A stretch of 64,000 nucleotides of DNA from Prochlorococcus sp. AG-363-P06 (GTDB lineage: Bacteria > Cyanobacteriota > Cyanobacteriia > PCC-6307 > Cyanobiaceae), in NCBI GenBank assembly GCA_003280025.1, contig QCGD01000007.1, positions 39,060 through 103,059 on the forward strand, in the 5' to 3' direction. Shown here one piece after another: positions 38,674-47,329 of this stretch. A model generated the notes under the pieces. That model ran no database searches and had not been told where the DNA came from. It saw only the letters and a list, made by a program, of their open reading frames with translations. Position 1 is the first letter of the stretch, and each line of letters begins with the position of its first letter. The position numbers and the translations under genes are program-made.

Positions 38674-40223
38674 TTTTTAGATATTTCATTTATAGTCTTT
38701 CTATCTAAAAGATGAAAATCTAGATTAATGTCTGTCTTATTTGAAAATATTTTGAGGCTTTCTTCATTTTTAAGGTTATTTATAAATGCTGTCAAAGTTC
38801 TTAATGATAAATCTTGTACTGACTTTGGATCAGCCCCAATAAATTCCCCCCTGATTTTGAATATGTCATCATTTCCTTCTAAATTATTTTCTATTCTAAT
38901 GGGAGAAAAATGACTTGCTCCTTCAATAATTAGAAACCTATTAAGTGAATTATTCGCAGATAAAAATACTTTAAATTGTTCTCCTATCAATGGTGTAATT
39001 AGATCATAGGTACCCCCTATAAGAAGTATAGGAATATCGATTCCTGAACTTTTTTCTTTTGGCCAAATTAGGCTTCCAAATGCATTGAACCCTATTATCG
39101 CATTTGCTTTCTTTGGATATATTTTTTTAGGAAGTGTAATTTCACTTAATTGACATTGTACAAATTTTGATAAATTTGTTAAACCAAAATCTGTTAGTGC
39201 ATTATCACATCTATTTTCAAGTCCATCTAATGGTTTTTCTCCCTCATATAAAAGTGATATTAAAGCACCAAGTGAATGTCCCATTAATATATAAGAGTCA
39301 TTATCTAACCCAAAACTTCCATTCCTGTGTTCTTTTAAGACGGCATCAAGATCCTTTATCCTGTTAAAGAAAAAGTCTGTACTTCCTGGAATTACTTCTT
39401 TACCTTCAAGAACTTGTGAAATAGTTTTTGAATTACTTCCTTTATGATGTAAAAGAATAACTGGCCATCCCTTTTGACTTAATTCTTTCCCAATCCATTT
39501 GAAATTATTAATATCACCTCCTAGCCCTGGCATAAAAATAATTAGTTCTTTATCAGATGATTCATTATTACTTTTCCAATATTCAATTTCTACAGGTTCC
39601 ACTCGGTGAGGTGCATAGATTTTCTTTTGTATTGATATAAGATTTGAATTAACATTTTCTTTTACCCTTTTTAAAGATTCCTTATTTGATATTTTTAGTT
39701 CATTTAATTTAAGAATGAGATTTTGTTGCATAATTAATTCCTTTTTCCAAGAGGAAATTATCAATATTAGATTTTCGATATCTAATAATATTTCATCTGA
39801 AGGTAAAGCTTGTATGATATCTAAGGTAGAAACTTCACTTTTATCATCCAATAAATTTTCAATAGTATTGAAAACTTCAATTCCATCTTTATCATTAGGA
39901 ACTATTATAGTTTTACTTAATTCTGAAAGAATTTTTCTGCCTACCCAACTACGTAATAATTCTCTGTTTAATCCTTCTTGTTTGAAAATTGGGAATTTTA
40001 AAAATTTTGTTAATTCAAAAACTCTTGAAAATCCATTTTTCTTAAACCAACCTATTACTTCTTTAGAATCATCCTCGTATTGTTCTAGTTTTGATAGTTT
40101 CTCTATATTAATAGGAATTTTCATCTCCTCAAATATAATATTAATCTTTTCGGCGGCTTTGGCAGAACTATTACCTAGAAATAAACTACAAATACTTAAA
40201 ACAAATATAAAAATGAATTTCAA
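38670..40223 (-). CDS. DUF1400-type exported alpha/beta hydrolase
   Basis: A 517-residue protein. Residues 1-23 are a signal peptide ending 'SSAKAAE'. Residues about 25-150 fit the cyanobacterial DUF1400 domain. A hydrolase domain follows with an oxyanion region 'LIIFMPGLGGDINNFKWIG', nucleophile Ser317 in 'YILMGHSLGALI', and His in 'IIEGASHFSPI'. It is probably an exported lipase or esterase of unknown substrate. It is convergent with the ABC permease and divergent from the MFS carrier (2 bases between starts). Confidence 0.82.
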   Translation of the reverse strand: MKFIFIFVLSICSLFLGNSSAKAAEKINIIFEEMKIPINIEKLSKLEQYEDDSKEVIGWFKKNGFSRVFELTKFLKFPIFKQEGLNRELLRSWVGRKILSELSKTIIVPNDKDGIEVFNTIENLLDDKSEVSTLDIIQALPSDEILLDIENLILIISSWKKELIMQQNLILKLNELKISNKESLKRVKENVNSNLISIQKKIYAPHRVEPVEIEYWKSNNESSDKELIIFMPGLGGDINNFKWIGKELSQKGWPVILLHHKGSNSKTISQVLEGKEVIPGSTDFFFNRIKDLDAVLKEHRNGSFGLDNDSYILMGHSLGALISLLYEGEKPLDGLENRCDNALTDFGLTNLSKFVQCQLSEITLPKKIYPKKANAIIGFNAFGSLIWPKEKSSGIDIPILLIGGTYDLITPLIGEQFKVFLSANNSLNRFLIIEGASHFSPIRIENNLEGNDDIFKIRGEFIGADPKSVQDLSLRTLTAFINNLKNEESLKIFSNKTDINLDFHLLDRKTINEISKN

Positions 40224-40225
40224 TT

Positions 40226-41455
40226 GTGATTAATCCAGATAGGTTTCAAATTGCCAAATATTGGTGGATAGAATTTCCATTTCATTTAAGGTTAATTACT
40301 AAAATAAGATTTTTTGCTTCATTTGGGGCAGGAGGTGTCATTTATTTAACATCACTTATTTTTAATGATATTGGTCTCTCGGCAACTGAAATTGGTCTAG
40401 GTTTTACTATCTCAGCAATTATAGGTACGATAACAAGATTATTTACAGGTAATTATTTAAATAAAACAGGGAAAATACAGTACCCATTAATTGCCTCTTC
40501 AATAATAACTATTATTGCAGGATTTTTTCTGATTTTTTCTAAGGATCCTTTTTTTTACATAATTGGACAATCGTTTATTGGTGCAGCAGCTGGAATATAT
40601 TGGCCATCGGCTGAGTTTGGAGTTCCTTATTTTTGTTATCCAATGGATACTAGAAAAGCTTTTTCTCTTGTAAGAAGTGCAGAGGCTTTCGGAATATTTA
40701 TGGGGGTCTTCTTTGGAGGTTTTCTAACTAATTTTTTCTACTCCAAATCCATTTTTGTAAATGATATTTTTTGTATGTTTGTAATAATATTTTTGATTTT
40801 ACAAAACAAATCTTCTATTCAAAATACTTTAGTAAATTTTCAAAAAACTGCTAAAGATCCAATTAAATTAAATCAAAATAAATGGAATAAAAATTCCACT
40901 CTGATAATTATATCTATTGTTTTATTAACTACTTCTATTGCCTTAATTCAAGTTACATTACCTCTTGACCTTGTAAAAGGAGGTTTTTATAGAAAGGCAT
41001 TAAGTGATGAATTTATAAGTTATGTGATTTCATTTCAGTTGATTTTATTGCTGTTTTTACAATGGCCAGTTGGTTCATGGATATCAAAAAGAGGAAGGTT
41101 ATTTGGATTGAAATTTAGTCTATTAAGCTTTTCTATTGCTTCATTATTTTTATTCATATCTAGCTATTTAGATTTTTCAGCTATTTATTTAATCTTTTTT
41201 TCATTAATCATAATTAGTTTAGGAACTTCTTCCTTTCTTCCTACATCAACAGACGTCGTATTCAGGATTGCTCCTTCAAATAAAAAAGGTTATGCTCTTG
41301 CTTTATTATCTCAATGTTTTGCTATGGGATATTTCTTTGGACCTTTTATTTCTGGAAGAGTATTAGATGTTTATGGTTATGCTTCAATAATTTGGTTATC
41401 AATTTCTTTTTTTTGTTTGATAAGTTTTATGATTTTATTTAAAAAATTATTTTAA
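40226..41455 (+). CDS. MFS transporter
   Basis: A 409-residue protein with about eleven to twelve membrane helices in two halves joined by a lysine-rich central loop at about 210-222. 'GFTISAIIGTITRLFTGNYL' in the N-half and 'QWPVGSWISKRGRLFGLKFS' in the C-half recall the MFS loop 2-3 and loop 8-9 motifs. Substrate unknown. The start is GTG, 2 bases from the divergent hydrolase start, so both promoters must lie inside coding sequence. Confidence 0.88.
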   Translation: MINPDRFQIAKYWWIEFPFHLRLITKIRFFASFGAGGVIYLTSLIFNDIGLSATEIGLGFTISAIIGTITRLFTGNYLNKTGKIQYPLIASSIITIIAGFFLIFSKDPFFYIIGQSFIGAAAGIYWPSAEFGVPYFCYPMDTRKAFSLVRSAEAFGIFMGVFFGGFLTNFFYSKSIFVNDIFCMFVIIFLILQNKSSIQNTLVNFQKTAKDPIKLNQNKWNKNSTLIIISIVLLTTSIALIQVTLPLDLVKGGFYRKALSDEFISYVISFQLILLLFLQWPVGSWISKRGRLFGLKFSLLSFSIASLFLFISSYLDFSAIYLIFFSLIIISLGTSSFLPTSTDVVFRIAPSNKKGYALALLSQCFAMGYFFGPFISGRVLDVYGYASIIWLSISFFCLISFMILFKKLF

Positions 41456-41824
41456 TTTTATTTTTTCTAATTCAATAATTCTTCTTTCTCTTAGAAACAA
41501 GAAAAAAGGAGCGGAGAATGCAAATGCAATTAGAAAAGTTCCAAAGTAAACAATCCACATGTTTTTCATATTTAACTTTTTAGATTCATTTACTATCCAT
41601 ATAAAAACTGCAGTTGCTCCAATTAGTAAGTCTCTAGAAATTGATTGGGCTGCAGGATTAGCATTTGCTAGTTCAATAAAGTTATTAATATCAAAACTAT
41701 TTCCATATTCCATAGCAAAATCAAAATTTGCCAGCATTGGAAGTATCGCACCTAAAATTGATAGAAAAAGATAAAGATAAGAAATTATTTGTTTATTATC
41801 TTTTAGAATACTTAATGAATTCAT
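41447..41824 (-). CDS. DUF2834-family membrane protein
   Basis: A 125-residue protein with about three membrane segments. 'FLSILGAILPMLANFDFAME', 'FIELANANPAAQSISRDLLI' and 'WIVYFGTFLIAFAFSAPFFL' fit DUF2834, which has no known function. It overlaps the end of the convergent MFS gene by 9 bases and is divergent from the PfkB gene. Confidence 0.8.
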   Translation of the reverse strand: MNSLSILKDNKQIISYLYLFLSILGAILPMLANFDFAMEYGNSFDINNFIELANANPAAQSISRDLLIGATAVFIWIVNESKKLNMKNMWIVYFGTFLIAFAFSAPFFLFLRERRIIELEKIKLK

Positions 41825-41865
41825 AAGTCAAAAATATTTAATTTAATAATAGTATTTAGAATCTA

Positions 41866-42732
41866 ATGATATTAAAAAAAAAGAGTTCAATTACAGATTA
41901 TAAATTTAAGAAGGGCAATTTAAATTTTGCTGTAGTAGGTCATGTTGAGTGGATGAATTTTCTAAAGGTTGATCAATTACCTAAACCAGGTGTTATTTCT
42001 CATTCAGAAAAGTCATTAGAATATCCTGCGGGGGGAGGATCTGTTATAGCAAAAACTCTTTCTGAATTAACAAATAATCAAGTCCACTTTTTTACCTCTT
42101 TAGGTAATGATTATTACGGAGAACAAAGTTTTAAAATCCTTTCAAATTATGGAATAAGGTTACATGTTGCATGGAGAGATAAACCAACTAGAAAAGGTTT
42201 TAGTTTGATTGATTCTAATGGAGAAAGATCTATTACTGTTATTGGAGAGAGATTGGCCCCAACTTATAAAGACAAGTTAGATTGGAATTTATTTGAAAAA
42301 ATGGATGGAATCTTTATCACAGCATCAGATTCAGAGATATTTAAAAAAGCCAGAATTGCAGACTCACTTTGTACAACTCCAAGAGTAGGAATAAATATAA
42401 TTAATAAATCAAATGTTTTTTTAGATGGATTAATAGGAAGCAATCTTGATCCGGGTGAAGTTTTTTCTTTGTCTGATATATATATAAAGCCTAAATTAAT
42501 TATTAAAACTGAGGGTGAAAATGGTGGAATATTATATCCAGGAGGTAGATATGAGGCTCTTATAAATGCAAAACAAAAAATTGATTCTTATGGATGTGGA
42601 GATGCCTTCGCTGCAGGTATCCTTTATGGTTTATCATCAAAATGGAGTATAGATAAAATTTTAAGTCTTGCTAAATTATTGGGAAGAGACGCTAGTGAAT
42701 GCTTTGGTCCATATAAAATAAATGAAAATTAA
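41866..42732 (+). CDS. PfkB-family carbohydrate kinase
   Basis: A 288-residue ribokinase-like protein. The Gly-rich substrate loop 'EYPAGGGSVIAKTLSEL' and the catalytic signature 'DSYGCGDAFAAGILYG' (anion hole plus base Asp) are intact. The sugar or nucleoside substrate is not predictable from the motifs. Confidence 0.9.
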   Translation: MILKKKSSITDYKFKKGNLNFAVVGHVEWMNFLKVDQLPKPGVISHSEKSLEYPAGGGSVIAKTLSELTNNQVHFFTSLGNDYYGEQSFKILSNYGIRLHVAWRDKPTRKGFSLIDSNGERSITVIGERLAPTYKDKLDWNLFEKMDGIFITASDSEIFKKARIADSLCTTPRVGINIINKSNVFLDGLIGSNLDPGEVFSLSDIYIKPKLIIKTEGENGGILYPGGRYEALINAKQKIDSYGCGDAFAAGILYGLSSKWSIDKILSLAKLLGRDASECFGPYKINEN

Positions 42733-42746
42733 TTAATTTAAATTTT

Positions 42747-42938
42747 ATGAGTAGTTTGAAAAATAAAGATAAAAACTATCTTGTAGAAAACTTGATTGTT
42801 TTCTTTTTATTTATTGTTTTTATATTTTTTAAATCACTAAAAACGTTATCTGAAATTTTTTCTTATGGTATCTTTAAAAAAGAAATTTTAACTACAAAAA
42901 GTAACCTTGGTTTTGATATAAAAATTAAACTCAAATAG
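42747..42938 (+). CDS. Small single-helix membrane protein, unknown
   Basis: A 63-residue, Lys-rich protein with one clear membrane segment (about 15-30, 'ENLIVFFLFIVFIFFKS'). It starts 14 bases after the PfkB gene and ends 2 bases before the next small gene, so the three may be co-transcribed. No family recognised. Confidence 0.5.
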   Translation: MSSLKNKDKNYLVENLIVFFLFIVFIFFKSLKTLSEIFSYGIFKKEILTTKSNLGFDIKIKLK

Positions 42939-42940
42939 AA

Positions 42941-43294
42941 ATGACTATATTTTTAATATTTTTAGTTTTAGTAATAATCATAATGATTTATAAATATATA
43001 ACTTTTAAAAAATTAAATAAAAATAATCTTTTTAAATTTAAAACAAAACTTCTTAGTAAGGAAAAAAATATTGAAAAAATATTTTTGAGAGAAGATGAAA
43101 AAACTACTTCAAATCCAAATATAAATATAAGAATTGAATATTATGATAATGAAGAAGTAATAAAAAGAAAGTCTAATATACACAGAGCTAGACTCTCAAA
43201 GTTTAAAAAATCAAAGTTAAATGATGAAATGATATATATGGATGATGATCAAAGAATTTTTAAATATATTGATGGTAAGAGGCAGTATTTATGA
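42941..43294 (+). CDS. Small membrane-anchored basic protein, unknown
   Basis: A 117-residue protein with an N-terminal membrane anchor (about 2-19) and a charged cytoplasmic part with 'KLLSKEKNIEKIFLREDEK' and a C-terminal 'YMDDDQRIFKYIDGKRQYL'. The last segment resembles an isolated beta hairpin. Function unknown. It is convergent with the pentapeptide-repeat gene, 10 bases apart. Confidence 0.55.
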   Translation: MTIFLIFLVLVIIIMIYKYITFKKLNKNNLFKFKTKLLSKEKNIEKIFLREDEKTTSNPNINIRIEYYDNEEVIKRKSNIHRARLSKFKKSKLNDEMIYMDDDQRIFKYIDGKRQYL

Positions 43295-43304
43295 TTCTAC
43301 TTCA

Positions 43305-43838
43305 CTAATCACACTCAAGACTTTCTCTTGTCGATACTCCAGTGGTTGGGTTTATTCCTTCGGCGATATCACAAAGTTTTCTTTGATCCTCACTGTCAAG
43401 AATTGCAAAACTAAAATCTGCCCCTTCTATTTGAGCACCAGCAAAACTACTTCCTGATGCAATCATATTAACTAAAACAGCATTTCTTAAGTCAGTTTTT
43501 TGGAAATTTACTCGATCAGAGAGGGTATCTGTAAGATCTACTCCATTCAAATTAGAACCTTTTAGATCAGATAAAGTTAATGTAGTTCCGTGTAAATCAA
43601 CGTCACTAAAGTCAGCATCCCTAGCAACAGCTCCTGCTATAGATGATAAATGTAAATCTTCTCCATGAAAATCAAATCCCGTTATATCAGATCTTACATA
43701 ACTTGGTACTTCGTCTCCTTCACCTTTTACAGCTACATTTGCTCCAGCATAAACTGGTGTAGATAAAATTAATAAAGAGAAAGTTAAACATAAAAAATAT
43801 TTTATAAAACTAAAAAATTTCATATTAAAATATTGCAA
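43305..43838 (-). CDS. Exported pentapeptide-repeat protein
   Basis: A 177-residue protein. A signal peptide ends near 'STPVYAGANV'. A right-handed beta-helix of A(D/N)LXX-type repeats follows ('ARDADFSDVDLHGTTLTLSD' and 'LKGSNLNGVDLTDTLSDRVN'), about 8-10 repeats, then a Cys-containing tail ('QRKLCDIAEG' and final 'SLECD') that may form a disulfide. It resembles thylakoid-lumen pentapeptide proteins. Function unknown, location probably lumen. Confidence 0.85.
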   Translation of the reverse strand: MQYFNMKFFSFIKYFLCLTFSLLILSTPVYAGANVAVKGEGDEVPSYVRSDITGFDFHGEDLHLSSIAGAVARDADFSDVDLHGTTLTLSDLKGSNLNGVDLTDTLSDRVNFQKTDLRNAVLVNMIASGSSFAGAQIEGADFSFAILDSEDQRKLCDIAEGINPTTGVSTRESLECD

Positions 43839-43906
43839 TAAAATTATTTTATAACAATTAAATAATTATTTTTATTTATATATAAATTTGGACGATGTTT
43901 TTAAAA

Positions 43907-44449
43907 TTATTTAACACTAAAAAATTTAAATTTTGGCTTTAGATTATTTATACAATCAAGTAACTTCTTATTATCTTTGATATTAATTACTTTAAATTCA
44001 GATTCTAATGTAGCTCCTTTGTCTCTTATTGCTTGATTTAAAACTATAGAACCGTTGTTATCAGAAACTGATCTATGGAAAGTACCTCTTGGGATTCTTA
44101 ATATATATCCACAGGACTCTAATCTAACTTTATAAAAAGGATACTCCCAACCAAAATTAACCAAAAAGAATGTTCTTCCTCCAGAAATAGCTAATAGATT
44201 ATCTTCTTGTTTGTGGTGTATATAAAATGCCCAATTACCTAATTCTTCATCATTAGGAGGGCTAATTGCAGGACCATTATGAATAACTAAATCTCTGCAA
44301 TTAGATTTATTTATGCTTATATCAAAAAATTTAACGTTTTTTGTATCTCGAAACTTTTCATAACTCATCAATTCAAAAAAATCTGATTTCTTTGATTTAA
44401 AATTTTGGATTACTAAACTTGAATTCAATTTCCTTAAAATATTAAACAA
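43907..44449 (-). CDS. Cupin-like protein, unknown
   Basis: A 180-residue protein with the layout of a small cupin barrel: 'WAFYIHHKQEDNLLAISGGR' followed by 'TFFLVNFGWEYPFYKV' and 'GYILRIPRGTFHRSVS', the last resembling the second metal-binding half (P-x-G-x-x-H). The first metal motif is incomplete, so metal binding is uncertain. No function assigned. Confidence 0.65.
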   Translation of the reverse strand: MFNILRKLNSSLVIQNFKSKKSDFFELMSYEKFRDTKNVKFFDISINKSNCRDLVIHNGPAISPPNDEELGNWAFYIHHKQEDNLLAISGGRTFFLVNFGWEYPFYKVRLESCGYILRIPRGTFHRSVSDNNGSIVLNQAIRDKGATLESEFKVINIKDNKKLLDCINNLKPKFKFFSVK

Positions 44450-44648
44450 ATGAAAACAGATAAATACATTAAAGAACGTATCAGTTGAAACTAAAAATGA
44501 AGAAAAATTTTTATATTTACTTTTCTTATAATATTTTTTTTAGATTTATATCTTTATTAGTATTTATTAATACCAAAATGGATATCTAATTAATGGATCT
44601 ATTTGATTATTTTATTCTTTGATGTATATTTCTTAAAAATCTAAAGAC

Positions 44649-44885
44649 ATGGTTTCTGGAAATTTGCAACTTGTTTTTTTTAGATATTTAGCAAGTTTTC
44701 TTTTTATTCTCTCTCACAGTTTGCTTGTCCTAGATCATATACCTTTTGGTGCCGCACTTCATGGACTTGGTGAAGTTTTTATTGCCCCTTGGGCTTTTAA
44801 GGAAAGAGCTTGGGATCTTGTAGTTATTGCAGTTTTATTTTTCTTCTTTGATATTTGGGGACTTATAAACACTCCTTGGAATTAA
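44649..44885 (+). CDS. Small two-helix membrane protein, unknown
   Basis: A 78-residue hydrophobic protein with two membrane segments (about 7-27 and 57-75) separated by 'LDHIPFGAALHGLGEVFIAP'. Motif-like Pro/Gly content suggests conservation. No family recognised; it stands alone between two AT-rich spacers. Confidence 0.6.
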   Translation: MVSGNLQLVFFRYLASFLFILSHSLLVLDHIPFGAALHGLGEVFIAPWAFKERAWDLVVIAVLFFFFDIWGLINTPWN

Positions 44886-44917
44886 CTGATATTATTTACT
44901 TATAAATTGTTGGTAAA

Positions 44918-45151
44918 ATGATATTAAAAATAAGAAAAAATACATATCAAATTTTTAAATTATTCTTTCTACTATATTTAGCATATATTCCCCATTTATA
45001 TCCGCATAATTTCATTAATGGGGGTTGTAAAGATCATTGCTACTCAAATGATAAAGCGATCATTAACGAAAAAAATTTAGATAATCTTTATGATCAAGAG
45101 GAAATCGATAGTAATAATTCATGTTTAAATAAATCACTTTGTAGAGGCTAA
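44918..45151 (+). CDS. Small exported Cys-containing protein, unknown
   Basis: A 77-residue protein with a hydrophobic start (about 10-25) and a tail with four Cys ('NGGCKDHCYS' and 'SCLNKSLCRG'), so two disulfides are possible outside the cytoplasm. Acidic middle. It overlaps the convergent zinc-ribbon protein by 18 bases. Unknown function. Confidence 0.55.
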   Translation: MILKIRKNTYQIFKLFFLLYLAYIPHLYPHNFINGGCKDHCYSNDKAIINEKNLDNLYDQEEIDSNNSCLNKSLCRG

Positions 45152-45475
45152 TCCTCCAAAAATTTTTAAATCTATTTTTTGAAATTGATCTTTTGTGGTT
45201 ATCCTAAAGTTTATATTTGCTTGGTAATTTTTCTTAGGAAGCTTTATTTGACTTTTAATTATAAAAATAAAAGTATAAATTAAAGGTAAAAGTAAAGAAG
45301 CAATTGCAATAAAAGAAATTATTTGGTTCAACCTAATAATTGGTTTTTTTACAAGGTCCTCTCCGCATAAGCCACAAATTAGATAACCTTTTTGATTTTG
45401 TTTTTCAAATTGATACTTAGGATTGCAATAAGGGCAATAATATTTAACCATCACTTTAAAATTTAATTTCTTCAA
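45134..45475 (-). CDS. Zinc-ribbon membrane protein, unknown
   Basis: A 113-residue protein with two CxxC pairs (Cys14/17 in 'YYCPYCNPKYQ', Cys34/37 in 'ICGLCGEDLV') that should hold a zinc ion, then one membrane helix (about 51-73) and a basic tail. An internal ATG at residue 9 is an alternative start. Function unknown. A terminator hairpin lies about 55 bases upstream of its start and belongs to the next transcript on this strand. Confidence 0.65.
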   Translation of the reverse strand: MKKLNFKVMVKYYCPYCNPKYQFEKQNQKGYLICGLCGEDLVKKPIIRLNQIISFIAIASLLLPLIYTFIFIIKSQIKLPKKNYQANINFRITTKDQFQKIDLKIFGGLASTK

Positions 45476-45528
45476 TTATTATCTATAAATCTATAATATT
45501 GTTATCTTAATTTTTAAATAAAAAAAAA

Positions 45529-45553
45529 GAGAGCTTATAAAAGCCCTCTTTTA
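45529..45553. terminator. Bidirectional terminator-like hairpin
   Basis: AGAGAGCTT and AAGCCCTCT pair with one mismatch around ATAA, with an A-run on one side and T-run on the other, so it could end transcripts from either strand. On the minus strand it lies downstream of the small frames at 45.64-45.81 kb. Confidence 0.65.
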
Positions 45554-45644
45554 ACTATTACTTTTATTTTCTGAAGTTAATAACGCACCTATATCATTGA
45601 TCCTTGTTAATAACCTCTATTCAGCTAATGCTCACCAAATTTAA

Positions 45645-45734
45645 CTAATTGTTCTTAACTGGGGCAAAAACTCTAGAATTAAGCTTGTTTCTTATAGGGC
45701 ACCTAAACGATGCGGAAGAAGGAAGCTTAGACAT
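45645..45734 (-). CDS. Possible 29-residue peptide
   Basis: A short frame with composition unlike random AT-rich DNA: 'MSKLPSSASFRCPIRNKL' near the start and 'RVFAPVKNN' at the end, basic and with one Cys. No membrane segment. It may belong to the same minus-strand transcript that ends at the hairpin 45529-45553. Weak evidence. Confidence 0.25.
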   Translation of the reverse strand: MSKLPSSASFRCPIRNKLNSRVFAPVKNN

Positions 45735-45864
45735 TAATAAAAAATAATTGGAGCAGTTAATTAAATTAGTTCGAGTTATTCCGAAATTTCTGGCAGGCTA
45801 TCGATCATTTTGAAAGACCTCCTAGAACTCAACACTATAAAATTAAGAAAAATTTTATCTAATG

Positions 45865-45893
45865 GCAATCCGTTTTTATACGCATTGCTTTTT
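45865..45893 (+). terminator. Possible plus-strand terminator
   Basis: GCAATCCG and CGCATTGC pair with one mismatch around eight T/A bases and are followed by five T. No upstream plus-strand gene in the spacer is recognised, so it may end a small RNA. Confidence 0.35.
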
Positions 45894-46082
45894 ATACCAA
45901 AATGTCCGAAAGTGGTAATGTATTGCCTTTTTTTATTAGAGATAAATCGTAGTTATAAATTTAGTATGAAGTAAAAAAATTTAAAATTTAAATCTTTTTG
46001 AGATATTTAGTAAATTTTGCTCATTTATTTTGATATTTAATTCGCCTATCTTATTTTTAAGTATATTCAGGAATTTTTTATT

Positions 46083-46235
46083 ATGAAAAATGTCAAAGTT
46101 GATAATAATGATAAATACAATCCTATAGATGAATATTTTCAATGCCTTTCATATTGCGATATTCATCCAAAGGGTATAGATAATGACTGTGAGTTTATTT
46201 GCATGGAAAGGCATTTAAAATCAAACTATTGGTAA
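46083..46235 (+). CDS. 50-residue Cys-rich small protein
   Basis: A short frame with ATG at 46083: 'DEYFQCLSYCDIHPKGID' then 'NDCEFICMERHLKSNYW'. Four Cys are spaced C-x3-C and C-x3-C about a dozen residues apart, the pattern of a small zinc- or disulfide-held helical hairpin. A plausible conserved micro-protein, but no family is recognised. It is convergent with the WD40 gene. Confidence 0.55.
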   Translation: MKNVKVDNNDKYNPIDEYFQCLSYCDIHPKGIDNDCEFICMERHLKSNYW

Positions 46236-46255
46236 ATTTCTTAAGTTGTATTTAT

Positions 46256-47329
46256 CTATTTAAATCCTTTTGAAAAAAGATTGGTACGAACATTGAATTT
46301 CCATACATAAACCTTACCTTTTGCGTTAACTGCAGCAAGTGCGCAATCATCAGGTCTCCATGATATTGCTCCTACTAAATCTCCTGCGAATGCAGCACCA
46401 ACAGGATCCCCATTACCATCTTTTCTTAGGAAACTAGCAACCACAGAACCATCTCTGGAACCCGAAGCTACAAGCATACCTTTATTTGAAAAGGCTAGAC
46501 TAGAAATCGGTTCTGTATGGTGACATAGCTCTCCTGGCATGGTTCCCTCTGGACCATTACCTATAAAGCTCCAGACTGTTATTCTTTCACTTCCACTAGT
46601 TGCTAATAATTGTCCGCTGTCATCAAAAGAAAGGTGACTTGGTTTTCCAGGATAGCCTGTCATTTCAGCATCCATTCCAGTTGATCTTCTCCAAAAATGA
46701 ACTGAATTGTCTTGACTCCCGCAGGCGACTATATCTCCATCCGGGCTTAATTCCATTGATACCAATGATCCTTGCCACTCGAGTTTTTGATTCGTTTTAT
46801 TGTTAACTATGTCAAAGAAGGTCACTCTACCGTAGCAGGCTGTTGCTAACTCGTTTTTATTTGACCATGTTATTGCACTTACTGTGCTTGTATGTTCATC
46901 TGAAATCCATTTTTCTTCACCTAATTCATTAAAAACATAAACTTTTCTTGATGAGGCTATTGCTAGAAACAAACCGTCATTGGACCACTTGAGGTGTTCT
47001 ACCCAACCTTTACCAAGATCAATTGTTTTGATTAATTTAGCATCGTGGCAATTATATATTTGTACATTTCCGTCTTGACCTGATGTCGCAAAAATTTCAC
47101 CTTCTGGATGGATGCACATTGCTAGCAGACCACCAGAATGTATTTTTTCTTTTTCCCAAATAATTTTTCCAGTATCTCCTTCAAATGCGAAAAGACCTCC
47201 TGCTACGTCACCCACAATAAATTGCTTTCCTTTAAGGGCCCAACCACAAGCTAAGGCGTAATCATTAACTTCTGCGGTCCATCCCTCATGGAACATACCT
47301 CTTGGGCTAAATGGTTCTATATCAGGCAT
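46256..47329 (-). CDS. WD40-repeat beta-propeller protein of the zinc locus
   Basis: A 357-residue protein with about seven WD40 blades, e.g. 'VDPDGEIFATSGQDG'-type turns ('ICIHPEGEIFATSGQDG', 'SNDGLFLAIASSRKVYVFNE', 'FSNKGMLVASGSRDGSV'). WD40 propellers are protein-interaction platforms. Its ATG lies inside the last codons of the CobW-type gene (13-base overlap), so the two are translationally coupled and the products probably work together, although no biochemical link is known to me. Confidence 0.88.
   Translation of the reverse strand: MPDIEPFSPRGMFHEGWTAEVNDYALACGWALKGKQFIVGDVAGGLFAFEGDTGKIIWEKEKIHSGGLLAMCIHPEGEIFATSGQDGNVQIYNCHDAKLIKTIDLGKGWVEHLKWSNDGLFLAIASSRKVYVFNELGEEKWISDEHTSTVSAITWSNKNELATACYGRVTFFDIVNNKTNQKLEWQGSLVSMELSPDGDIVACGSQDNSVHFWRRSTGMDAEMTGYPGKPSHLSFDDSGQLLATSGSERITVWSFIGNGPEGTMPGELCHHTEPISSLAFSNKGMLVASGSRDGSVVASFLRKDGNGDPVGAAFAGDLVGAISWRPDDCALAAVNAKGKVYVWKFNVRTNLFSKGFK

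Larger units (their letters stand above)
45555..46082. other. 528-base spacer without a clear gene, structured
   Basis: No long frame exists here. The stretch is less AT-rich than nearby spacers. On the minus strand a strong ribosome site (AGGAGGT) lies just before a 10-codon frame near 45.81 kb, followed by a 29-codon frame (45645-45734) and the hairpin at 45529-45553. On the plus strand two hairpins with T-runs lie near 45.88 and 45.93 kb. This could be a small-RNA locus, a leader-peptide transcript or a decayed gene; the sequence does not decide. Confidence 0.5.

Noticed and set aside
39715..40233. A 172-codon open frame antisense to the DUF1400 hydrolase
   Set aside because: It covers the signal-peptide and N-terminal half of a recognisable gene and has no family features of its own.
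45700..45740. GCGGAAGAAGGAAGC resembling part of signal recognition particle RNA
   Set aside because: The flanking bases do not form the symmetric loop and GGAA tetraloop of SRP domain IV.
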